Assembly (NCBI RefSeq): GCF_052857255.1
Contig: NC_135505.1
Coordinates: 61,051,149 to 61,115,148 of the forward strand
Reading direction: 5' to 3'
Source: Amblyomma americanum
Lineage: Eukaryota; Arthropoda; Arachnida; Ixodida; Ixodidae
Length of the DNA stretch: 64,000 nucleotides
The notes beneath the pieces are model-generated. The model made no database searches and was not told where the DNA came from. It saw nothing but the letters and a program-made list of their open reading frames with translations. Shown piece by piece: positions 12,062 through 22,799 of the stretch. A program made the position numbers and the translations under genes. Each line of letters begins with the position of its first letter. The stretch's first letter is position 1.

Positions 12062-12440
12062 AAAAGCCGATGACCGAACTCTCAGGCGCCTGTAGACCAA
12101 CACTTTGTTGTGTCCTGCAATAGCAAAACATTTTTACCCCAAAATTGATGGACGCTGCCCTCACTGTGGGGAAATGTCCGATAACTTCCGCATGGTTTGG
12201 GCCTGTCAGAAGAATCCTTCCCTTTCCCCAAACCCTTCCCCTTCCCGAGAGGCATGGGAAGCAGCCCTGCTCATTTGCCCAGGGCTGGAGTCTCAAAGGT
12301 CTCTAGTACGACGGGCGCGGGTAGCGGCCTCGTCCAGCGGGGTCCCGGACTAAAGGGCCATTTTTGGCCACGATTCTTACGCCGTGATTTTTGGCCTGCG
12401 AACTCTCCTCTCTGAATATCAAGTTTTCACCACCACCATC
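12062..12440 (+). pseudogene. LINE 3' fragment (element B family)
   Basis: Starts directly at the right edge of the foldback element. It encodes the same C-terminal tail as element B at 55,400-55,685: a TNTLLCPA phrase, CPHCGEMSDNFRMVWAC, then a W-containing segment ending SGVPD and a stop at about 12,351. The 3' end is TTTTCACCACCACCA, as in element B. There is one in-frame stop near 12,091. It is a 5'-truncated dead copy. Confidence 0.8.
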
Positions 12441-12685
12441 CACCGCCAGTGCGCACGCGCGCACCTGCCGGGTACCTGGCGCCATCTGGAGCCCTCAAGG
12501 CGATCTGCGCATGCGCATTGGTGGCGAGCTAGCTCCCGGTATTCCTGTAACATGGTACACGGTATACTAAAGGGGTCGAAATATTCGGCGTCTCAGACCA
12601 CTGCTGTTCCCAAGGAGCTGCGTGCTGGGCGAGGTCAGGTATGTGCTGGGTGTCATAGTTAATTTTCTCCTCTTTCCCTTCGCAG
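12441..12685 (+). other. SGPP intron end; no upstream exon recognised
   Basis: Intron sequence before the SGPP exon, with a pyrimidine-rich tract (about 12,662-12,682) and the acceptor CGCAG at 12,681-12,685. A donor-like GGTCAG/GTATGT at about 12,639 was considered as the end of a further exon. No open frame fits the PAP2 family there, so it was not called. Confidence 0.5.
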
Positions 12686-12776
12686 TAACGACTTCGTGGT
12701 GGCGCTGCTGGTGTGCGTGGTGTGGTGCTCACTACTGTGCGTCAGCCGCCTGTACCTGGGCATGCACACCGTGCTG
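12686..12776 (+). CDS. Sphingosine-1-phosphate phosphatase, internal exon
   Basis: One exon of a PAP2-superfamily enzyme that removes phosphate from sphingosine-1-phosphate in the ER membrane, regulating sphingolipid signalling. After the acceptor CGCAG it reads in phase (one base, then 30 codons) and ends before GTGAGT. The translation is a hydrophobic segment (VVALLVCVVWCSLLC) followed by VSRLYLGMHTVL. That is the start of the family's third catalytic signature SRx5Hx3D, including the catalytic His; the Asp is the first residue of the next exon. Human SGPP1 has the same order at this point. The upstream exons with the KD...RP and PSxHAM signatures were not found in the window. Confidence 0.85.
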
Positions 12777-13052
12777 GTGAGTAGTTCGTTTTGATGCGGA
12801 AGCATTTCCTGTCTCATGAGTGGCACATACGGGCCTGTCGGCAGAGCGTGTCTGCACGAAAATGACGATTCGAAAAAGAAATTCGCCGGCGTTGTGGTTT
12901 GAACCCATGCCTCTGTGTGCCAGGTGGGCACGCAACGCATAGGCCCACGAAAGTTTGTTGGTAGGTGTGTTAGAGGGGCACGAAGTGAACGCGTTGTGGT
13001 ACTTGTGGTACGACGGTAAAGTGTGTTGGTGATGTATACTGATGTTAGACAA

Positions 13053-13240
13053 CTATGACTTGCAAAATAAGTTGCTAACGTCATCCAAGGGTCACGTAGT
13101 AAGTGTAACGTGGCAACGATGATTTGCAAAACAGTTGGCGACACACTTCACTGGGTCGCGTAATAACTGCACGTGGTAATGATGACTTGCACAGCAGTCG
13201 CCAACGCCGTTCACTGGTCACGTGATAAGTGTAACACGGA
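13053..13240 (+). repeat. 65-bp minisatellite, three imperfect units
   Basis: Units start at about 13,053, 13,118 and 13,181. Each carries a TGACTTGCA-like start, a GTTGC/GTCGC block, CACTGGGTC or CACTGGTCACGT, and a TAAGTGTAAC or TAACTGCACG end. It is intronic with respect to SGPP. Confidence 0.65.
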
Positions 13241-13329
13241 CAATTGAGTTAGTTGGTACATCTTTGAAAACTTTCGAAAGCGCTGCGGCAGGGGACACCA
13301 AGAGAAAGACACAAACGACAAGCGCTATT

Positions 13330-14083
13330 ATCAACTGAAGTTTATTGGAAAAAAACAAAGTTAAATAGCTCACACAAGGCAGCCAGCAGCACATGCGCCT
13401 ACCTCCAAAATGACAAAGTGAATCACTGTGTTGAATTAAGATACCGAATTTCACAATCATGGATTACAACAGATGGTGTCCTGATGCACATGCCGGAGTT
13501 TTTGTGAATTTGATATGCCTCAGATAATTCCCTTGTTAGCTGATTGGAATGCCTATACAGAATTTTTGTACTATTGAACAGAGGTACACATGCTCTTTTG
13601 TCCAACGGGTTAGAATTGTTAAGTTCTCAGTCCCTGTAATGCAGGGCCAAATTAGATGTTGGAGCCCCCTTTAAAGACGTATTATGTTGTCGTAGCCGTG
13701 TGTTTATACATTTACCTGTTTGGCCTATATAACTCTTGCCGCATGTGAACGGTACATCATTACCACTCCCCTCGGCACAAGTTGCAAACAGCAACTCATG
13801 TTTTATATTGCACTGTTCTTTACTTTCTTCGACTTTTGTTTTTCTAATCTGGCGCTCATATCGACCATAGCACAAATTTTTCCAAGTTTTTGGGGAGCTG
13901 AAAACAGCACCCTTACCCCATATCTAGTGCCTACTGTTTTAATCGGTGGGATAATCTGTGAATGTACGGAATTATTGCACACTTTCTTTTCTCGTTACTG
14001 GGAGGCTCTGGAGAATCGGGTTTTCCGAATGATGAGCTTTTTCAGGAGTTTATTGCAGGCTAGTGTAATCACGTCATTAGAGA
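13330..14083 (-). pseudogene. Penelope-like element, 3' part with GIY-YIG nuclease
   Basis: The minus strand encodes the C-terminal region of a Penelope-like retroelement. Upstream (right) is a CAIIP..RLSHRLK-like phrase and a VxFSAPKxL block; then VPFTCGKSYIGQTGKC and RLRQH, the GIY-YIG endonuclease core, and finally a C-terminal helix region ending near 13,435. The 3' end contains AATAAACTTCAGTTGATAAT (reverse strand, about 13,330-13,350). The frame is broken in several places, and the RT domain is absent, so the copy is 5'-truncated and inactive. It lies in an SGPP intron, antisense to the gene. Confidence 0.8.
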
Positions 14084-14132
14084 AGCCTGAGTCGCTTTGG
14101 GACGTTAAACCTCCATAAACCAAACCAAACCA
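14084..14132 (+). repeat. SINE tail fragment
   Basis: The terminal 49 bases of the Ruka-type SINE in the opposite orientation to the 7,161 copy: GAGTCGCTTTGGGACGTTAA followed by CCTCCATAAACCAAACCAAA. It directly abuts the truncated 5' edge of the Penelope-like fragment. Confidence 0.75.
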
Positions 14133-14940
14133 CTTTCTCAGCAAGCAGAATAGCTTTGCTCTTGAAGCCAGCTGTATACTGAGCACGTGAGCACGCCATT
14201 CTGCTTGAAGACAACTCGACCGTTTGATGGGGATAGGCCTAAGACTCGAAGCACGGAACGCACAACTACACGCACTGGCACCAAACACAAGAAAGAGTGA
14301 ACAAAGCGCGCTGCTCAATGCCCTGCTGCCTGTTAGTCACGTGGCCACGTTTTTGCATCAATTGCAAGGATTAACAGACAGATGGCGATGGAATCGCTGG
14401 CTCCTTTGCTGGCGTCTTGGCGGCGATTGCGAGCGCTCAGTGCCTCCGATATGGCTGTTTCATTTTGCGGTCACGGAGGCCACGCAACCTCGCTACAGGT
14501 TGCGAGCATTCGTCAAGAGCTGGCGCCCTCTCATCGCGCGAGTGACCCTAGCTGGCGTGGACAGCCTGTTGACTTGTTCTCACTGGCGTTTTTTTTTTTT
14601 TGCGTTTGCGATGAGGTTGCCGTTTTGTCCTAGTAGTTGTGACCTGTGGTTCGCGTACTGGTTGACCGGCGAGTTGAAGTGCGTGATTTCGAATGACCAG
14701 TACGATCAACACTCATGTTTGACACATGAAATGATTTTAATAGTTGTGTTTGGTGCTCTTCATAGCGTTTTTAAACCTAGTATTCGATTGTAACGCGGGG
14801 GGGTGACATTTCCTTTCTACTTTCGGTAAAAAGCTCGCGTTACATTCGAGCAAATACGGTATACACTGGTAAATAAAAAAATAAATATCAGAATGCAGCA
14901 CGCAGAAAAAAAAGGCTACAGGAGGGGGTGGTGCGGGCGA
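14133..14940. other. SGPP intron with MITE remnant
   Basis: No exon is seen. At 14,780-14,865 there are two opposed copies of a TTCGA(A)TGTAACGCG-like word, the right one joined to AAATACGGTATAC. They look like the worn ends of a TIR element of the type seen at 22,800. Confidence 0.4.
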
Positions 14941-15715
14941 AGAGAGGTGCTCACGACAATAGCAACATAAACCTACATGAATTTTTGTCGCAATTCTTGT
15001 AAGAGAAATGTCGGACAAGTCAAGATTATCACAGCGGTGCAGCTGATTCAGTAACTTAGGTAATATGTATTCCAACATCTGATGGTCGTAAATTGGTACG
15101 ATATATCTTAACACTCCAAGGCTCTGTGCGGCGCATATCATACTTTGTTTTGTTTTTCTCTAAACCAGCCAGATTAATCAGTGCATCATCGTTTTTCATT
15201 ATTGCAAGTTTATATTTATGACAAAGCCTATAGTCATATATGCATTTTATTGGTATAATGTATTTTTGGAAAATATTTGTGGTGTGAAAAAAATATGGCA
15301 CTTTACTTACAATGCGTATGATTTGTTTCTGTAAGACTGCAAGTTTATTAATATTTTCTGCTGTTGTTGTTGCCCACACGAGGCATCTGTAGTTAAGTAC
15401 AGAAGAGAAGAGTTGTAGAGTAACATGTTAACCGCTGTAGGAAAATTAAGGCAATGACGGCACATGATACCGACTGTTTTGGAAAGCTTGTTAACTATAC
15501 GTATAGCTAATGTGGTTGGTCCATGTCATATCGTCTGCAAAGTAGACACCAAATGTTTTTACAGACTGTACGAAATCTACTCTGGTATTGTTTAATTCAA
15601 TCAAAGGAAATGCGAAGGGTTTATGATGCGGGTGAAACATGACAGGTTTAGTTTTATTAACATTAATTTGTAAATGATTGTTAAATTCCCAAGTATTTAT
15701 TGCTCTCAAGGTTTT
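14941..15715 (-). pseudogene. CR1-like LINE fragment, ORF2 C-terminal half
   Basis: The minus strand encodes three consecutive pieces of a CR1-like ORF2, downstream of the RT palm. They run INVNKTKPVMFHP...LNNTRVDFVQSVKTFGVYFA (about 15,495-15,690), then NINKLAVLQKQIIRIVSKV (about 15,300-15,355), and YRLCHKYKLAIM and SVKIYRTNL further left. Frames shift between the pieces. It has neither RNase H nor an endonuclease. It is a truncated relic inside an SGPP intron. Confidence 0.7.
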
Positions 15716-16599
15716 GTTTGCTCAGTCGCCAAGGTCAGCACTTGAAGTACCAGAAAAAAAAACGCAATGGCCCATTCTTCCTATGCGTAGCAAAAACGTT
15801 AAATGTCCATCGCTCGCATTGAGTAGTTAAGACTGCCAGAGTAAACCACTGGGGAACTTTTTTTTTTTTTTGCGATAGCGAAAACCTTAATAGCAAGGAA
15901 ATGCGAGCTTGCCAAGGGAAGTTCTGCGGATATATTCGTTGTTGTAGAGGAATCTTGCGATATAGGAAAAAATTTGCATTCATAAACAGCTTCCTGTTGA
16001 AAAACGTGCTTGTCCAGAATTTCTGGGTGTGAGGGGTACAGCGCAAGAAACGAAAGGGACAATCCTCTTACTGAAACTTTTGCTCTCGACGATGCTGTAT
16101 ACCGTGTTTACTCACATAATGGATTAACTTTTTTTTCTTGAAAAATTTGTGAAATTCTCGGGGGGTAACAAATTCAGAAAATATTTTAAACCAGTAAAAG
16201 CGGGACATAAAGTTAGCTGGTGCAATAAATCATCCGGTGTGACCCGCGTTCTGAATAAACTAAATTGCACTCTTCAGCACTGTTTGCGGACTCACGAGCA
16301 TAGTCAAGTTTCATAACTATGACACGTGTAACTGGTGTACAGGTGTCCAATAACGATCGAGTTTACTTTCGTACAACTGGCACATTTCAGCGCGAAGGCC
16401 AACTGCAACACACAATCCTTAATATGCAGGCTGAACAGAAGTACCCTTCGTGATCAGGCACTGTTCCACTGCTTCTCAGATTCCGCGCAGAACATTCTTA
16501 TTTGCTGTTGGCCACATTGAGTGAGGTATAGCAACCTTAAAAAAAAATGGCGCTTTATAATATTGCACACCTGTTTCAGGGTTCAAAAAAGAGCACCCG
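15716..16599. other. SGPP intron, no gene
   Basis: No exon is recognised. A TIR-like fragment (ACCGTGTTTACTCACATAAT, about 16,099-16,120) resembles the end of the element at 22,800. The stretch includes several A or T homopolymers. Confidence 0.4.
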
Positions 16600-18593
16600 C
16601 TAGAATTTGCTATCATCAGCAGACTGCGCTGCTCCAGACACGGCTGAGCCGGTATCTGGAAAACAACCACCTCACACCTTTGTGTATGTTTGGTTTCTGA
16701 CTGGGCTTATCCACCGAGGACGTTTTTCTACAACTCAAAACACCACATCCTTGACTCTCCTGCGGGTGACACCAAGGCTATCCTCGGCATCAACCTAAAA
16801 AAAGCTTTCGACAACGTTACCCCACGCAGCCATCCTAGAAGGCCTCCATGCCCCAGTCGTAGGCCTGCTGATGTATTATTGCTTCTGTGACAGTTTCTCC
16901 GAACACACAGCCACAGTCACCCTGGGCCACCACAGGCTGCCCGGTATGTCGGGGACATACATTTCAGCTTCTATGCTGACGACATCACTGTCTGGGCCAA
17001 TCAAGGCAGTGATGCCAACATGGAACACAATCTACAGTCCGCCCTCAACATCATCGACTCGTTCCCTTGTGTGCGCGGCCTAGCCTGCTCCCCTGTTAAA
17101 TCAGAACTCTTCCTCTACCACCCTAGTCGCATGACCCCATCAACCCTCCTATCTCACTCACGCTAGGGAACCACCCTATTCCCCTAGTCTCCAAGATTCG
17201 CATCATGGGCCTCGTCCTTCACTCCCACGGTGCGCATGGCGATACCATCCAATTTCTCCGAACCCAAACCCAGCAAGCCACCCGTCTCATTTGGTGCATT
17301 GCGAACCAGCGCGCGGGTCCGCGAGAGTGGAACACTCTCCGCCTCACCCAAGTCTACATAATGAACCGCATGGCGTACTCATTCCCTTACCTGCCGTTAA
17401 AGCAGGATTGGGACTGCATCAACGTGCTCCTCAGAAGCTGCACGAAGGTCGCCCTCCGCCTACCCCCGTCACCTCTACTCCCCGGCTCCGCAACATTGCT
17501 GCCAACAACACGTTTGAGAAGCTGGCACAAGCCACCCTAATAGCACAGCTAACTCGCCTGTCGGGTACTGCAGCAGGCCTCACTCTACTCTGTCAGCTAG
17601 GCATCGCCCCGATCACCCATCCTACCAAGGGGGTTCCCATACCTCCAGACCTACGCTCCCATCTCACCATCCTTCCCATTCCTAAGAACATGCACCCCGA
17701 GCACGACGGAGAATGCAAGGCAGCCCGCGGCAAAGCCCTGCACAAACTGTACGGCGACAGTTCCGAAGTAGCCTACGTAGACCTAGCAGCGTACTCGTCA
17801 GGCTCCTGCATGGTCTTCGCCATCGCTAACAATCAGGCCCAACTTATTGCATCAGGCTCCATCACCACTGACTCATTGGAAATTGCAGAGGAAGCAGCCA
17901 TTGCACTCGCTGTCATCTCCACCTCTGCCACCAAAATTATTTCAGACTCAAAATCTGTCCTATCCAAATTCGCCAAAAGCCAGATATCCCGCACTGCAGC
18001 TCGGCTTCTACGCTTCTGGCACCCCACCTGCCCTGTAACCCTCATGTAGACCCCCGCGCACATGGGCCTCCCTGGTAACGAGGAGGCCCACTCCGTCGCC
18101 CGACGTCTCACTTTCCGGGAGCGTCAGCTTACGTTCAAAGATAATCTTGCCTACTACCGAGATACCCGGCGCGTTTACGCACCGCCGGCTCCCTCTGTAA
18201 CCTTAACCCAGGCCTCCCACTGGCGCCGACTCGAGACACGTACTGCTCCCTACCCTATTCTCCTTCATGCCCTCTACTCCTATCAATTCCTCTCCTCCTG
18301 TAAGCTCTGCGGGAAACCGGGACACTTTATTCATGCCCTCCTCACATGTCCTTCCTTCCCACACCCTCCATCCCCAACCACGGTGGAGTTGTACTGGGAG
18401 ACTCTCCTGGCCAGCTCCATTGCTGGTGACCAGTGCCGGATAATTACCGACAGCCTGGAGCGGATAGCCCTCCAAGGGCTGTCCTTTGCCCTGTAAGGGC
18501 AGTCCCCTAAGAGTTGACTCGTGCCGTGTAAGAGGGGACGGGGTTTACCCCCTCTGCATTGCTTGGCAATAAATGTTCTCAGCACCACCACTC
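16600..18593 (+). pseudogene. LINE 3' half with RT, RNase H and zinc tail (element F)
   Basis: A 5'-truncated LINE in sense with SGPP, lying in its intron. In order: the RT fingers (SRYLENNHLTPLCMFGF, then ILGINLKKAFDNVT near 16,777-16,825), the YADD box at 16,972-16,983 (FYADDITVWA), a connection region, and an RNase H domain (YVDLAAYSSG near 17,780, IISDSKSVLSKF near 17,940, PAHMGLPGNEEAH near 18,060). A C-terminal zinc tail (CKLCGKPGHFIHALLTC) ends at 18,494-18,496. A 3' UTR with AATAAATGTTCTCAGCACCA follows. Frameshifts and stops near 16,700, 17,100-17,290 and 18,047 inactivate it. RNase H after RT points to the I/R1/LOA group. Confidence 0.8.
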
Positions 18594-18989
18594 GTAAACT
18601 GCTTGCAGTGGCATGTACTGCTGTGGTTGTCCGGAGATTTGTATTATGCACATGAATAATCAGCAAGCTGACCTTTTCACAATTTGGTACAAAGAAATAG
18701 CGCTGTGCCCGTGCAACGGGCATCACATCGTCGTTAAAATAAGCTGACAGCGGATTCTGCCGAAGAGTCCACGGTGTTTTACACTATTTCATGGGGTGCT
18801 AAATTTAATGAAGTGCTTCTCAATTTATCTCAAGGTTAATCTAGGCTGCTTTGGTCATTATGCCATTGCTTGCTACGCTTGCCCCCTCTCGGAATCCACT
18901 CTGTTACCCGGAAGGACCATCCGTTATCTTCCTTTCGCATTTTTAACTCCTGCCCAAGCCCTCTTCTTCTTATTGAGCGATATCTCGCC

Positions 18990-19175
18990 GAGGGGGCTCA
19001 GTGGCTCTCGCGCTCGGCTGCTGATCCCACTGTCTGGGCATCAAATTGTGGCCTCAGCAGCCATGTGTTGTGCAATGTCAGTACGTGGTAAAGAACCCCA
19101 AAGGTCTAAATTAATCGGGGCCTCCACTACGGTGTCCCCCACAGTCCGCTTGTCTCTGTGAGATGTTAAACCACA
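18990..19175 (+). repeat. tRNA-derived SINE, degraded
   Basis: The tRNA-like head lies at left (GGCTCAGTGGCTCTCGCGCT, CGGCTGCTGATCCC), followed by a diverged core (TGTGTTGTGCAATGTCAGTA, AAAGAACCCC) and a tail ending GATGTTAAACCACAC. It is a sense copy in the SGPP intron, about 160 bp before the next exon. Confidence 0.7.
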
Positions 19176-19333
19176 CTATTTAATTTCTTTCCTTAAAAAA
19201 TGGTGCTAAATTATGTGAAGTGGCGTCGTCGAATAGTGTTCGCATTTCATAGCCCTGCAAGCTGACTTGTCATCGCCCTCATCAATAGGATCACTGCCGT
19301 CCAGTAATCCTCTTTTTTTTTCTGGTGGTGCAG

Positions 19334-19606
19334 GACCTGGTTGTGGGCCTGTTGAGTGCATGGGCGCTGCTGATTCCCCTGGCGGTCGCCTCTGGGCCCA
19401 TCGAGGCGTGGCTGCTGGCACGGCCCTGGGGCGCCCCGCTGGGTGCCGCGCTTTTGCTTCTCGCTTACCCAGCTCCGCCCAGGTGGACGCCCGCGCGCGG
19501 GGACACCTGTCTTGTTATTACCACGGTGGCTGGCATCTGGGCAGGACAGGCACTGCTGCCACGGCTGGGACTGCTCGAGCCACCAGCGCCCACACTCGGA
19601 CCAGGG
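19334..19606 (+). CDS. Sphingosine-1-phosphate phosphatase, internal exon
   Basis: This 91-codon exon is phase 0 at both ends, after acceptor TGGTGCAG and before donor GTGGGT. It starts with DLVVGLLSAWALLIPL; the first Asp completes the SRx5Hx3D signature begun in the exon at 12,686, and the hydrophobic run is a membrane segment. Further on, the phrase PARGDTCLVITTVAGIWAGQ matches the STSRGDTAEILGSGAGI region of vertebrate SGPP1, a strong positional match. The exon is very GC-rich compared with its introns. The identification rests on collinearity over four exons. Confidence 0.88.
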
Positions 19607-19927
19607 GTGGGTGCCTGCTTCACTCTGACGTTTGCAGAAATGCATGTCCAGGCTTGTAATTCCTCGTCGACTTAACTCAGGAAATGCACGGACGAAGTAG
19701 TACAGGGTTGTGCATCTTTATCCTGAAGACTTTCAAAAGTTTTCCTGCCTTGACCACTGGCTTGTTTGCTCTGCAACTGTGCATAGAGCTTGGATATTGC
19801 GTTAACTTAGTTCTTGCAGTAAGTTTGACAACGGTACTTACCTGGTTCAGCGGCGCATTATGAAAACACGGAATTGTCATTGCCCAGATCGACGAACCGA
19901 AAACCGCCAAAGCCGGGTTTTCGCTGA

Positions 19928-20130
19928 TGAATGGATGGAAGATGGGAGCGTCCCCTTTGAAACGGGGTGGTGGCAATTGCTACCATGCTTGACATTTTAT
20001 TTATTTTTGTTTAACTCTTTTGTAAAATGTTCTTAAAGTTTGCCATTTTCTTTAAATACATTTTCCTACACTTCTAACGTTATCTTACCTCTCAGCTTTT
20101 GGGCCACCAATCTCGTATTTTCAGTTTGTA
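19928..20130 (-). pseudogene. LINE 3' UTR fragment
   Basis: Closely follows the 3' end of the LINE fragment at 10,281-10,500. It begins with GATGGAAGATGGGAGCGTCC and CCTTTGAAACGGGG at left. It continues to CTTACCTCTCAGCTTTTGGG, where the ORF2 end would begin on the reverse strand. Only the last few codons remain. It is intronic and antisense to SGPP. Confidence 0.7.
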
Positions 20131-20452
20131 ATAAGGAAGTAATTACTCATTAGCATCCACCCAAGCACAGCCATATGGCTACAAAGGAAAGCTATAGAGC
20201 TTCTACAGAATTTCATATTTGAAGAAAAACTCTTCCTTGAATTCTCGAACCACCTCCTCACGGGGGCAGCTAGGATATGGTAGGGCGAGAGTGAATTGGT
20301 CAACAACTTGAAGCGGAAACTATCTTAGTCCAATGTTTAAGGGAGTCCCTCGAGGTGAAGTAGATTTGTAACATGAGAGCAATTACTTAGTAGCATGTTG
20401 CAGCTCCGTGTGAAACCGCAGTTTTCAAACTTCACTATGTACTTGCTCCCAG

Positions 20453-20569
20453 GCTGCTGCCCTGTACCCAGTCCAGTTTCCTTCTCTTGTTGGGCTTGCG
20501 TTCATCACAGCGCGGACAATTGTGGGCCTCACAGCAAGCATTGTTGTACGGACCCTCGTCAAGGCTGCG
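20453..20569 (+). CDS. Sphingosine-1-phosphate phosphatase, internal exon
   Basis: This 39-codon exon is phase 0 at both ends, between acceptor TGCTCCCAG and donor GTGAGT. It translates as an alanine-rich start, then VQFPSLVGLAFITARTIVG and LTASIVVRTLVKAA. The RTIVG...VVRTLVK block corresponds to the ILRILIGMVFVLIIRDVMK membrane helix near the end of human SGPP1. The residues preceding and following it in the neighbouring exons join without a frame change. Confidence 0.85.
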
Positions 20570-21395
20570 GTGAGTCCAACTTGAGCTCTCGAGTAAGCAT
20601 GTGACTGCATGGCCACACTCTGTACTGTTTTGCTCTCAGCGCATTGCCGATTGTCTCTGATGAAATTAAGGACAGGACTGCCCACATTCTGACCTCTTCT
20701 CTGTTTAATATGTGTAGCATCTATAGTAGAATCTTGATGATATGATCACAGCTGATACGAATTTTGGTATGTTAATGAATTTCGTAAAATTCCCTGGCCA
20801 TAGTGCATTGTGTACAGTAGGCAGAATTTGAGATATTCCGAATGCTTTGTTGCACCATTACGTATGATAGCGAACACAGAAGTGACAAATGCACCCGCGA
20901 GCACTAAGCGCTGCCCTCACATTCCAAGTGCTGCATTCATCAGTTGCACAGCACGAGTTTGGAGTACTGAGCAGCGGCACGCATTTTTAAATAAGAAAAC
21001 AGATCTGCCTGAATGCATTTCCTCTGCTCCGGGATGTGGATTACCGGTTTTGGTTGGTGCGAATTTCAGATGATAGCAAGATTTTGCACAACCCCATGAA
21101 ATTCATTTCATTGAGATTCTATGTAAGTGACAACACTCTTTCCTGTTGCACCTTGAATTTAGGGACCTGACCTTTTCATACAAGCAATTTTTGTGTCCCC
21201 TTTTTTGCGCATTCAAAGTAGCACTCTTCCGGTAGTATTTTACCATAGATACTTGAAGTTTAGGTATTGTTGCCATATCAGTGTTTTCATGTCATGTACA
21301 GAGTGTCATTGCACTCTATGAAGCTGTTGTTGCTGCATTAAAACAAGGAGAAACCGTGGTTGAATTGTTGCTTTAATACATCTCCAAAAAGCTTA
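20570..21395 (+). other. SGPP intron, no other feature
   Basis: Intronic. No repeat or exon is recognised. Confidence 0.4.
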
Positions 21396-22275
21396 CAGTA
21401 GAACCCCTCTATAGTAAACTCGGATATAGTAAAAACTCAGATATAGTAAAGTGAAACTGTGGTCCGATTTCACCTTGCATAGATGACTGTACAATATTTT
21501 TTTTTTTGGCTATAGTAAGGATTTTATAAAAAGCGGCTATAGTAAAGAGCGTCTGGCCGTGGCGACGTACCTCCCACTGATTGATGACACACGTGGCACG
21601 CGCGAGGCCGACATTTGGAGGTAAATGCATATCAAAGACGATAGAACAGTGCTCTTTGAGATAGCTTCACCACCCAGCTCGAAAGCTGTGAGGAGAAGCC
21701 AATCTTAAGTCCTTGGGGCCGTGAGGCACAGCTCGCGGTGCGCACGAAAAAGAAACAAGTGAAGCAGGCTATAAACTCAGAAAGAAGGGGGCGCGTGTCG
21801 TTGAGAAAGGAAAGACAGTAAAAATGCAGTGAAGAGTAGGGAAGGCAAGAAAAGGGCGAACATTCGTATCACGGCAACGCGATGCACAGCACATGGAAAA
21901 GCGCGTGGAAAATGACACCGTGTTCATGCAACACATTTGTTTTCACATGAAATCAAACTCTCGTTATATTCGTAGCCGCATTGTATTTGTGCAAATGCGG
22001 TACTTCCTCGAGGCGTAAACAAAAATGAGAACGTGATTACATGAAATGTGATAACTGAAAATAAATAATTATCACATAAAGCAACAATAAGAGCCACATG
22101 GAAGGCGTTCGTCGGTGTTTCTTTTATGGGCGAACACTGCGTTTGGTAAGCAGCCAATTTATTACCAGATAGCATCCTCAGAGCCATGCCGTCACCAATA
22201 GCTGATATAGTAAAGGCCCTGGTATAGTATTGATTTTTGCTGGTCCGAGTCACTTTACTATAGAAGGACTCTGCA
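21396..22275. mobile_element. Pogo/Tigger-like non-autonomous TIR element
   Basis: The left end is CAGTAGAACCCCTCTATAGT, following a TA. The right end, read in reverse (about 22,273 leftwards), is CAGAGTCCTTCTATAGTAAA. Several more ATAGTAA words occur near both ends. The inner sequence has no transposase. TIR text of this kind with TA targets is typical of pogo/Tigger elements, but the right terminus is diverged. The element lies in the last SGPP intron. Confidence 0.55.
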
Positions 22276-22430
22276 TAGCATTTGTCTGTGGATGCAATCA
22301 TGCCATGTTCCTTGCCTTTTTGAACGACTATCAGTAAGCTCACATTACATTTCAGAAAACATTTGGAAAGCTTTTGCTGCCTGCTCTTGGTGGATGCAAC
22401 AGGTGATTAGCACCGCTAGCTAACATCGTG

Positions 22431-22478
22431 ATCCAATGCCATGCCATGTTGTGATTCCACAACAACATGGCATTGGAT
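22431..22478. repeat. Short perfect-arm hairpin
   Basis: An imperfect palindrome with arms of about 20 bases around the loop GATTCC: ATCCAATGCCATGCCATGTT pairs with AACATGGCATTGGAT. It is intronic and of unknown role. Confidence 0.6.
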
Positions 22479-22799
22479 GGTCAGGGAGGGGAGGTATCAT
22501 TTAATTTATTCATTACAGACACCTCAAGGGCCCTTGGGTGAGGGCTTTACATGAGGGGTGCTATTTGGGTGCTATGCTATTCGTTTAGTGATGCACCTGT
22601 GCTTTCTTTCTGCATTGTAAAAACACAGCGCAAGGAGCAGGAACAAGGAATGCCACAAAAAGAATGAGATACACACAAGGCTGACCGAATCCACTGCATA
22701 TGCTCAGCTGAGCCCAGAAATTCCAGCTCTTGCTTGGATGCACAAAGAATGCATCATTTGCACGACGGATTTCAAGGGCTTTGATTATCTCCCTGGATA

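Noticed and set aside
12556..12639. Possible extra SGPP exon just before 12,686, with donor-like GGTCAG/GTATGT
   Set aside because: The frame that would join 12,686 in phase has a stop upstream, no acceptor, and no PAP2 similarity; the intron would be only 46 bp.
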